From Lachnospiraceae bacterium (GTDB lineage: Bacteria; Bacillota; Clostridia; Lachnospirales; Lachnospiraceae): a DNA stretch of 7,122 nt. The stretch covers positions 1 to 7,122 of the forward strand of contig JAILIO010000126.1 of assembly GCA_024695225.1 (NCBI GenBank), given 5' to 3'. Under the pieces are notes generated by a model. It was not told where the DNA came from. It did no database searches and saw only the letters and a program-made list of their open reading frames with translations. The position numbers and the translations under genes are program-made. Below, piece by piece: positions 1 to 6,700 of this stretch. The stretch's first letter is position 1. Each line of letters starts with the position of its first letter.

Positions 1-732
1 CCTGATACAGAAAACGGGGAAGATGGCAGGAAGGCATCCCCTGCTCCCGAATTGAACGATTTCAAAGAAACAACAGGTGAACAGGAATCCATGGATTTCG
101 GGAACGATCCCGGAAATAAGGACCCCAGGATCCTTTCCGGGGAGGGACGCCCCTCCATGAGGCTGATCGGCCAGGCCTTCGGAACCTACTGGTTCATAGA
201 ATTTGGAAAGAGGCTGCTCGTGATGGACCAGCACGCCGCCCATGAGAAGGTGAAGTTCGAGAGGATCAGATCCCAGATCATGTCCGGGGAGGTCTTCACC
301 CAGATGATAAACCCGCCTTTTACCGTGAATCTCACGCCGGGACAGTCTGAGATACTCGAAACCTACCAGGAGGATCTGGAAAAACTGGGTTTTGAGACGG
401 ACTCCCTGGGGGGAGGCACCTATGCCCTCAGGAGCGTGCCCATTGAACTTTTCGGATGTGACCCGGGAGACCTGCTGTCTGAAATACTGGACGACCTGAA
501 AAATAAAGGCTCTGCCACAAGGGAGAGTTCTTCGGTGCGGCTCCGCATAGCCACAATGGCCTGCAAGGCTGCGGTGAAGGGAAATACGGTCCTGCCCTTT
601 GAAAAGGCGGAAGCCCTATTAAATGAACTTGTGACTCTGGAGGAGCCCTATCATTGTCCCCACGGCCGTCCCACCATCATAGAGATAAAGGAGTCGGAAC
701 TGGACAAGAGGTTTAAGAGGATACAGGATTGA
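1..732 (+). CDS. mutL: DNA mismatch repair protein MutL, C-terminal part (5' end outside window)
   Basis: MutL links MutS mismatch recognition to downstream repair; in bacteria lacking MutH its C-terminal domain is a nicking endonuclease. The frame is open from base 1, so the N-terminal ATPase domain lies upstream and 243 residues are visible. About 53 residues of polar, acidic linker come first, then the C-terminal domain opens with RLIGQAFGTYW (from 160). The endonuclease motif DQHA-x2-E-x4-E is intact at 226-261 (DQHAAHEKVKFE). The other metal-site motifs are present as ACK (559-567) and CPHGRPT (655-675). An active MutL endonuclease is therefore expected, as in most Firmicutes. The stop is TGA at 730-732. 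miaA follows on the same strand after 72 bp, the usual order in Clostridia, so co-transcription is likely. No frameshift or missing key residue was seen. The in-frame TTG at 52 is not a credible start because the frame continues upstream through it. Confidence 0.96.
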   Translation, partial: PDTENGEDGRKASPAPELNDFKETTGEQESMDFGNDPGNKDPRILSGEGRPSMRLIGQAFGTYWFIEFGKRLLVMDQHAAHEKVKFERIRSQIMSGEVFTQMINPPFTVNLTPGQSEILETYQEDLEKLGFETDSLGGGTYALRSVPIELFGCDPGDLLSEILDDLKNKGSATRESSSVRLRIATMACKAAVKGNTVLPFEKAEALLNELVTLEEPYHCPHGRPTIIEIKESELDKRFKRIQD

Positions 733-792
733 AGCGGATACGTTCCGGGGACCGTTCTCCAATGGATTTTGGAATACAGAGTATTAATTTGT

Positions 793-797
793 GAGGT
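793..797 (+). promoter_or_regulatory. Ribosome-binding site of miaA (decides the TTG start)
   Basis: GAGGT lies 7 nt before a TTG codon at 805. The longer in-frame possibility, TTG at 769, has no comparable purine-rich site in front of it and would add 12 residues (beginning MEYRVLICEVES) before the point where MiaA homology starts. The site therefore favours 805 as the start. Confidence 0.7.
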
Positions 798-804
798 AGA
801 AAGC

Positions 805-1821
805 TTGGGAAATAAACTCCCACTCATTTTTATAGGCGGCACCACCGCATCCGGAAAGTCAGAGACCGCAGTGGAACTGGCTCTCAGGCTGGGCGGCGAG
901 GTTGTGTCCTGCGACTCGGCCCAGGTCTACCGTCATATGGATATTGGGACTGCAAAGATCCGGCCGGAGGAGATGAGGGGAGTGCCCCATCATCTGATAG
1001 ATGTGGCGGATCCCCGGGATGCCATGAGCGCAGCCAGGTACAAGGAAATGGCGGTGGAGGCCATAAACGGCATCTGCGAAAGAGGGCGGATCCCGGTCAT
1101 GGTGGGTGGCACCCCCTTTTATGCCCAGGGCGTGCTATACGACATAGATTTCGGGAATGATAACGGTCGGTATTTAAATGTAACTGACGGATCATCTGCT
1201 CATATGGAAGATCTTGAAGGAAAGAAGGATCCATTTTTTTCGTCAGAGCAGATCTCAGATACAGGTAGAGCTGCGACAAAAAGCGAAGAAGACATGATGA
1301 ACTGCAAAGAGTTTGAAAAACTCAGCCCTGAGGAGCTTTATGCACGGCTGTCGGAGGTGGATCCGGATTCTGCAAAAGTGATACACAAGAATAACATAAA
1401 ACGTGTTATTCGTGCCCTGGAGTTCTTTTATGAGACGGGGGAGAGGATATCGGAACACAACAGGGAACAGAGGCAGAATGAGTCTCCCTACGACCTTACA
1501 TATTTTGCCATCGTGCCGGAGCGGGAACTTATTTATCAGAGAACGGACCGGCGGGTGGACCGTATGATAGAAGAGGGCCTGGAAAAAGAGGTGCGTGAAC
1601 TCATTGACATGGGATGTACCGCAGACATGGTGTCCATGAAGGCCATAGGCTACAGGCAGATGATCTCTTATATCATGGGTGAGTGCAGCCTTGAGGAAGC
1701 GGTGGATGAGATAAAAAAGAGCACCAGGCACTTTGCAAAGAGGCAGATCACATGGCTTAACCGGGAGAAGGACGCAGTGAGGGTCAGCTCCGGGGAGGAG
1801 ATTCTTACGCGATACAAGTGA
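805..1821 (+). CDS. miaA: tRNA dimethylallyltransferase MiaA with an expanded central segment
   Basis: MiaA transfers a dimethylallyl group to N6 of A37 in tRNAs reading UNN codons, the first step towards ms2i6A; it acts in the cytoplasm. Starting at TTG 805 gives 338 residues. Visible motifs are the P-loop GGTTASGKS (11-19), CDSAQVYRHMDIGTAK (36-51), HHLIDVADP (62-70), RIPVMVGGTPFY (95-106), DPDSAKVIHKNNIKRVIRALEF in the C-terminal half, then MKAIGYRQM and the terminal FAKRQITWLNRE. All these core motifs are intact, so the enzyme is probably functional. Family members are usually about 290-320 residues. The surplus sits between residues 117 and 174, where the family normally has about 25 residues containing a charged helix; here there are about 60, coded by visibly more AT-rich DNA. 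It lies between mutL and the repeat-bearing gap before ynbB. The stop is TGA. The start is less sure than the identity. Confidence 0.95.
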   Translation: MGNKLPLIFIGGTTASGKSETAVELALRLGGEVVSCDSAQVYRHMDIGTAKIRPEEMRGVPHHLIDVADPRDAMSAARYKEMAVEAINGICERGRIPVMVGGTPFYAQGVLYDIDFGNDNGRYLNVTDGSSAHMEDLEGKKDPFFSSEQISDTGRAATKSEEDMMNCKEFEKLSPEELYARLSEVDPDSAKVIHKNNIKRVIRALEFFYETGERISEHNREQRQNESPYDLTYFAIVPERELIYQRTDRRVDRMIEEGLEKEVRELIDMGCTADMVSMKAIGYRQMISYIMGECSLEEAVDEIKKSTRHFAKRQITWLNREKDAVRVSSGEEILTRYK

Positions 1822-1839
1822 CATCCCTGAGATCGGACG

Positions 1840-2060
1840 CAGACAATTGGAATAAATTGTATGAGTTTCAGGATGCACAACAGACAACTGAAAACAGTGC
1901 GTAAGCCTGAGGAAGAACAACAGACAACTGTGAACAGTGCATAAGCCTGAGGAAGAACAACAGACAACTGTAAACAGTGCATAAGCCTGAGGAAGTACAG
2001 CAGACAACTGTAAACAGTGCATAAGCCTGAGTAAACACTGCAGACAATTAAATTCGGATA
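1840..2060. repeat. 40-bp intergenic tandem repeat array (4 close copies, decayed copies at both ends)
   Basis: Copies beginning CAGACAACTG start at 1881, 1921, 1961 and 2001, exactly 40 bp apart. Neighbouring copies 1-2 and 2-3 differ at three positions each; copies 3 and 4 differ at four, all in the last ten bases. A decayed 41-bp copy starts at 1840 (CAGACAATTG), and a partial one at 2041 (CAGACAATTA). Each copy carries the inverted pair ACTG-N4-CAGT; in copies 2-4 it extends to ACTGT-N2-ACAGT. Other shared blocks are GTGC(A/G)TAAGCCTGAG and GAAGAACAA. There are no unique spacers, so this is not a CRISPR array. The period is not a multiple of three and the array lies wholly between stop 1821 and start 2095, so it is probably non-coding. 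Function is unknown: a replication-slippage product, a row of protein-binding sites, or repeated small RNA hairpins in the transcript are all possible. Confidence 0.95.
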
Positions 2061-2085
2061 AAATAACTGGCATTATATAATTTTC

Positions 2086-2091
2086 GGAGGG
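2086..2091 (+). promoter_or_regulatory. Ribosome-binding site of the ynbB-family gene
   Basis: GGAGGG sits just before ATG 2095. The gap from GGAGG to ATG is only 4 nt, at the short end of the normal range. No better ATG or GTG occurs nearby, and the protein aligns with its family from this methionine. Confidence 0.8.
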
Positions 2092-2094
2092 AAG

Positions 2095-3381
2095 ATGAAA
2101 AATATAGATGAACTGTATGAAGGGCTCGGCATAGACAGGGAACTGATCTCCTATGCGGAGGAGATACTCTGCGGGCTTAAAGTCAGGTTTGACCGGATAG
2201 ATGAGACTGCTGAATACAATCAGCTAAGGGTGATGAAGGCTTTTAGCGACAACAGGGTGTCTGAAGCCTGTCTCCTGGGCACCACGGGATACGGGTACAA
2301 TGACCTGGGAAGGGATACGCTGGAGAGAGTTTATGCGGATCTCTTCGGTACGGAGGACGCTTTGGTCAGGCCTCAGATCACCTGCGGCACACATGCCCTT
2401 GCCATAGCCCTTATGGGGAATCTGAGACCGGGGGATGAACTGCTGTCACCTGTGGGGAAACCCTATGATACCCTGGAGGAAGTGATCGGCATCAGGCCAT
2501 CACGGGGATCTCTTAAGGAATACGGGGTATCCTACAGCCAGGTGGACCTGAAGGAAGACGGAAACTTTGACTACGACGGCATCAGGAATGCCATAAATGA
2601 CAGGACAAAGCTTGTGACTATACAGAGATCCAAGGGCTATCAGACCAGGCCCACATTTTCCGTATCACAGATAAATGAGCTCATCGCCTTTGTAAAAGAC
2701 ATCCGACCGGATCTCAATGTGATGGTTGACAATTGCTATGGGGAATTTACGGAGAGAGAGGAACCTAAGGCAGATATGCTGGTGGGATCTCTCATAAAGA
2801 ACCCCGGGGGAGGGCTGGTCCCCTCCGGCGGTTATATAGCGGGAAAACAGGAATGCGTGGACAATGCAGCCGCCAGACTCACATCTCCCGGGCTTTTGAA
2901 GGAGGTGGGAGCATCCCTGGGGCAGCTGTCCGGCATGTATCAGGGGCTGTTTTTGTCACCCACAGTTACTGCAGCTGCTGTGAAGGGCGCCATCTTTGCG
3001 GCGGCCCTCTACGAAAAGGCGGGATTTGAGGTGTATCCCGATTCCGCCACGGTCAGGCACGATATCATACAGGCTGTCACCTTCCACGATCCCCGGGGGG
3101 TCATAGGTTTCTGTGAAGGCATACAGTCAGCGTCACCGGTGGATTCATTTGTCACCCCGGAACCCTGGGATATGCCGGGTTATGACGCAAAAGTCATAAT
3201 GGCTGCGGGAACCTTTGTCTCCGGGTCCTCCATAGAGCTTTCTGCAGACGGTCCCATAAAGGAACCCTATACCGTATATTTTCAGGGTGGTCTCACATGG
3301 CCCCATGCGAAATACGGGATCTTAAGGTCCTTCCAGCGCCTTATGGAAAATGGGATAGCAAAGATCCCTGCGGAGAAATGA
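2095..3381 (+). CDS. ynbB: PLP-dependent YnbB / methionine gamma-lyase-family protein (aluminium-resistance family)
   Basis: This is a 428-residue fold-type I PLP enzyme of the family annotated as aluminium-resistance protein or methionine gamma-lyase family protein (Pfam Met_gamma_lyase/Alum_res). The length fits the family. Residues consistent with the active site are GTHA at 98-101 (cofactor phosphate loop), D212 in VDNCYGEF (pairs with the pyridine nitrogen) and K235 in SLIKNPGGG, the likely Schiff-base lysine, followed by the glycine-rich PSGGYIAG. The N-terminal YGYNDLGRD is another family hallmark. There is no signal peptide, so it should be cytoplasmic. Its true substrate is not settled in this family; carbon-sulphur lyase activity is assumed by homology, and the aluminium link rests on old phenotypic naming. 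Position downstream of miaA is conserved in many Firmicutes. Here the gap before it holds the 40-bp repeats and no hfq gene. The stop is TGA at 3379-3381, with no strong intrinsic terminator after it. Confidence 0.93.
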   Translation: MKNIDELYEGLGIDRELISYAEEILCGLKVRFDRIDETAEYNQLRVMKAFSDNRVSEACLLGTTGYGYNDLGRDTLERVYADLFGTEDALVRPQITCGTHALAIALMGNLRPGDELLSPVGKPYDTLEEVIGIRPSRGSLKEYGVSYSQVDLKEDGNFDYDGIRNAINDRTKLVTIQRSKGYQTRPTFSVSQINELIAFVKDIRPDLNVMVDNCYGEFTEREEPKADMLVGSLIKNPGGGLVPSGGYIAGKQECVDNAAARLTSPGLLKEVGASLGQLSGMYQGLFLSPTVTAAAVKGAIFAAALYEKAGFEVYPDSATVRHDIIQAVTFHDPRGVIGFCEGIQSASPVDSFVTPEPWDMPGYDAKVIMAAGTFVSGSSIELSADGPIKEPYTVYFQGGLTWPHAKYGILRSFQRLMENGIAKIPAEK

Positions 3382-3400
3382 AAAAACATAAGTTATTTAT

Positions 3401-3441
3401 TTGACACCCTTATTTTCTTTTAAGAGTTGTCGATATATAAT
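3401..3441 (+). promoter_or_regulatory. Candidate promoter region for the large LRR gene
   Basis: This AT-rich stretch contains a perfect TTGACA (3401-3406) and a perfect TATAAT (3436-3441). They are 29 bp apart, far beyond the 16-18 bp needed to work together. The TATAAT would need a -35 near 3413-3418, which reads TTTTCT and is poor. The TATAAT is the better single element and lies about 220 bp before ATG 3661, implying a long leader. This is a weak prediction. Confidence 0.3.
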
Positions 3442-3452
3442 TGTAAGCTGTA

Positions 3453-3462
3453 AGTGTACACT
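3453..3462. promoter_or_regulatory. 10-bp perfect palindrome, possible operator
   Basis: AGTGTACACT is its own reverse complement. It lies 11 bp after the TATAAT at 3436, that is at or just past the predicted transcription start, and just before the GGAGG at 3469. This is a common place for a repressor site, but one short palindrome is weak evidence and chance is possible. Confidence 0.25.
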
Positions 3463-3482
3463 GTTGGCGGAGGCATATTTAA

Positions 3483-3716
3483 TTGCAAGATCTCATCATT
3501 TCAATTGAATACATATCGATACTGCTGATACTGTCAGTGTATATACCTGTGGGTCTTTTTGGCCGCACAGAGGTTCTTCACGCCGCAAAAGCGGTAGGTA
3601 ACTCGGTTCCGGCATGTCCGGAACTATACCCGGATCCAAAAATAAACCGGAGGTTAGATTATGAGCGGAACAAATGGTTATGGCAACGGAGGAAACGGCT
3701 ACGGGAACCTGTCTGA
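3483..3716 (+). CDS. Possible small hydrophobic leader ORF (77 aa), unrecognised
   Basis: A TTG start at 3483 is preceded by GGAGG (3469-3473) at a 9-nt gap, and the frame runs 77 codons to TGA. Residues 4-25 are strongly hydrophobic (LIISIEYISILLILSVYIPV) and could form one membrane segment; the C-terminus is basic (WLWQRRKRLREP). I do not recognise it. It runs past the start of the next gene, overlapping ATG 3661 by 56 bp, so translating it would carry ribosomes over that gene's binding site and through both hairpins. In favour are the good ribosome site and plausible codons up to about 3645. Against it are the overlap, the TTG start and the structured RNA in the same stretch. It could instead be simply an untranslated leader. 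Confidence 0.28.
   Translation: MQDLIISIEYISILLILSVYIPVGLFGRTEVLHAAKAVGNSVPACPELYPDPKINRRLDYERNKWLWQRRKRLREPV
3583..3594 (+). promoter_or_regulatory. Short leader hairpin CCGC-AAAA-GCGG
   Basis: A perfect 4-bp GC stem closes an AAAA loop; a G-U pair can extend it to five. It lies 12 nt upstream of a stronger hairpin and about 55 nt before the next ribosome-binding site. No U-run follows, so it is not a terminator. It may be one element of a structured 5' leader. Confidence 0.4.
3606..3624 (+). promoter_or_regulatory. Leader hairpin with 7-bp perfect stem
   Basis: GTTCCGG (3606-3612) pairs perfectly with CCGGAAC (3618-3624) around a CATGT loop, and a G-U pair can extend it by one. The following bases (TATACCC) contain no U-run, so it is not an intrinsic terminator. 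The left arm can also pair with CCGGA inside the ribosome-binding site at 3647-3651, allowing alternative folds. Confidence 0.5.
3649..3653 (+). promoter_or_regulatory. Ribosome-binding site of the large LRR gene
   Basis: GGAGG lies 7 nt before ATG 3661, ideal spacing, and fixes the start of the long open frame. It is part of CCGGAGG, whose CCGG is the fourth such motif in 42 nt and could be masked by pairing with TCCGG at 3608-3612. Confidence 0.85.
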
Positions 3717-6700
3717 TGAAGAGAAGCTCAGGATGCTTCACGACAGACGGGATGAACAGCGCAGGAAAGAGGAGGCGGCCAGAAGAGCAGCCGCAGCCAG
3801 AAGAAGGATAGAGGGCTCAGCCAGAGGGCGGGCCGCTGCAGATACAGACAGTTCATACGGAACCGGAAGGGGACAGGGATCATCCTACAACAGGGGATCT
3901 GCCCGCACAGGTTCATACTCGGGGGGATACGGATCAGGAGCGTCATCAGGGCGCAGGTATCCCGAACACAGAGGACTCAGAGATGAAGAGGAGAGAGAGG
4001 AAGCCTACAGTGCTTCCGATCGCAGCGCCTCTCATTCAGGTGCAAAAACCCGAAGGACAGACAGAACTGCATCAGGAAGGGGAGAGAAGGTCACGGCGGG
4101 AGCCGGGGCTTCAAAAGGTGCGTCAAAAACCGGGAAGAAACGGGCGTTTTCCGGCATCAGGAATCCTTTAAATAAACTCCCCGTAAACATAAGAAAGACC
4201 ATCCGTCTAACCACGGCCGGAGTCCTTGCGGTCTCAGCCATAGTGGTTGCCGCCATCCCCGGGAACTCACTGAGGGCCGCGGACGAACTGCCGGAGCTTC
4301 AGGAATATATCGAGAAGTCGTCTTATGAGTACACTGTTTCCGATAACAGGAGCGGAAGCGGAAAGAAAGAGACCAGGTTTGAAGATAAGAACGGAAATAT
4401 AATAGAAACCTGTGACTCATCCTTTGGTTCAGGAGAATACTATACCCCCGTAAACGACAGCAATCTCTCTCTATATCATCAGAATCCCAGTGGAGTGGAT
4501 GTACAGAGGTCTTACAAGATCACTTCCTCTTCATCCAGCGGAAAGACCACATATACCAACACATATCAGTTTGACTACTATATGACCAGTGTCAGCGGAC
4601 AGAACAATGTGGGCGTCATCTGCGGATATAACAGCAAGACCCTCACAGGCGGTGTCACGATAGACAAAAACAACTTCCCCACCGAGTATATAGATGTGGA
4701 CGATTATACCAGTGTGGAAGCTGCAGTCAGCGACAGCACTGTTTCATATACCTACAATTATGACAACTGGGCAAGTGACGGATATAAGAGTTCGGATACC
4801 GATCTCTCCGCTTTCGATGCCACTGCCAGCGCAAACTTCCTTTACAGGTATTATCATGACAATTACGTGAATGCCATAGCGGAATATGAGAGCAGTGAGT
4901 ACTATCAGTATGACCAGGCGGAAGACAAGAGCGCCTGGACCGAACCTCCCACAAAGCCCACAAATTCAATCGTGGGCACTGTGGCCGGCATAAGCGGTTC
5001 TGAATACAGATACAACTGGTATCTGGATTACACCCAGAACTCACCCTACGGTCAGGGTATGACATATATACCAACAGTTAAATACGACGATACCCATGAC
5101 GGCAACACGGTACTCACAGCCTACTGTCCCAGTGAAGCTGACGGATACTGGTTTGCTCCTCACGGATCTGCCGGCAATCTTAAACCCGGTTACGGTCTTG
5201 ATACGGACAATAACTTCATATATGACAGCGATCCCCAGGTGATGATCGCGGCTATCGGTGATTACGCCTTTGCAGGCATGACCAGTATAGACGGGCTCCA
5301 GCTTGAGGGAATACTCTATATAGGTGATTATGCTTTTGCAGGTTCCACCGTACTGAAATCTGTAGACCTTACCAATGTCCAGCACATTGGAAACGGGGCC
5401 TTCTATTCATGCCCCATGCTAGCGACAGTGTTTTCATCTGACACTGAAAATACCCAGGGGAGCCAGGTTGCAGTCATAGGAGCCCAGGCCTTCTACAACT
5501 GTTCCGCCCTGACAGCTTTTGAATATCCCACCATGCTGCAGACTATCGGTGCCGGAGCGTTCGCCTACTGTTCAAACCTCCAGGCTGCCAATTTCAATGC
5601 CACTCAGAACACGGTCACCATCGGCGATTATGCTTTCTTTAATGACTATTCCATGTCCAGCCTGAGTTTCTTTGGTGAAAACAGCACAGGTACACAGACA
5701 ACAGATTCAACCCACCACTGGAACATAGGCACAGGCGCCTTTGCCATGGCCATGGATGAAACAAGCTCAGATAACCTTTCAACAATTTATTTCCCGGCAA
5801 ATATCGACAATCTGAACAACGGTTCAGACTGGTTGGTTGCGGGGCGTACGAATCTGAAATATGTCCACATGCCCGCCAATTTCGGGTCGGGGGATGTGAG
5901 ACTTCCCGTGTCCACATTTATCGACTGTTCAGGGCTTGAATTTGTCAGGTTCCCTGAGGGAACGGGAAAAGTCTGTATGAATCCATACACCTTCTACGAT
6001 GTGACAAATTCAAACTTCTACGTTGAAGGCCCTGCCAACCGGGACGATTCAAATATCGCATACCAAAGGGAAGATACCTGGGCGTCCAGAGATCATTCAG
6101 GCAGATCCATACCCTACAAGATAGTGGACACAGAGACTTATGAGGCTGTGAGTACAGAAAACGACAACCTTATCATCCAGTACGAGGGGATTTCAGATCA
6201 GAATGCAGCCCTTACCCTGGTATTCCAGAGGACGACCCATTCATCGAAGGGGAGTGTGCCTCACAGTTATACAGCAACTTCCGATCCCGATATGACCCTT
6301 GCCATACCTGAGACAGTTGCGTCCTACCTCATCACAAAGATCGGAAACGGCACGGACTGCGTCATAGACCAGTCCATGCTGAACGACAGCAATAAGGTCA
6401 CAAGGATCAAGGTGCCTTACACTGTGACTGAAGTTTCGGACAACGCCTTTAAGGACACCAGATATGTGACACAGATAGATTTCGAATACGGTGGTCATGA
6501 TGTGGCTGTGGGAGAAGATGCCTTCTATATCGGAGACTCTGCCACAGGTCTTCTCATAAACGGAAAGATAGACGCGGATTACGGGCCCTTTGCTTATGCT
6601 GCCGCCGGAAATACCATGAACAAGGCAAACACCCCCACACATATCTGTTACAGGGGAAATACTTCTTCGGATATAGGCCTTGTGACCATCTATGACAAAG

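Noticed and set aside
769..804. Longer MiaA start at TTG 769
   Set aside because: It has no matching ribosome-binding site, while TTG 805 is preceded by GAGGT at 7 nt and matches where family homology begins.
1840..2060. CRISPR array
   Set aside because: The repeats abut each other with a 40-bp period and there is no unique spacer between them; no cas gene is nearby.
1255..2073. Long minus-strand frame (272 codons) running through the tandem repeats and back into miaA
   Set aside because: It lies antisense to a clear miaA gene, its repetitive Leu/Cys/Ser-rich part is simply the 40-bp repeat read in changing frames, and it has no family resemblance.
2059..2081. Promoter for ynbB using TATAAT at 2076 or TAAAAT at 2059
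   Set aside because: The TATAAT would place the transcript start on the ribosome-binding site itself, and neither element has an acceptable -35 at 16-18 bp.
3382..3424. Intrinsic terminator after ynbB (ATAAG ... CTTAT followed by T-rich sequence)
   Set aside because: The possible stem is about five pairs, nearly all A-T, with a long loop; too weak to call.
3555..3625. Cyclic-di-GMP-I (GEMM) riboswitch, because GGTAGGTAACTCGGTTCC resembles the family's 3' part
   Set aside because: The required upstream GGCAAACC-type element and the ACGCAAAGC core are not present, and the local GC hairpins do not fit the family's two-helix layout. A covariance-model search of 3442-3660 would settle it.
4727..5385. 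Minus-strand frames of 114-115 codons inside the LRR gene
   Set aside because: They are antisense to a continuous 1154-codon frame with recognisable LRR motifs, have no ribosome site, and resemble no known protein.
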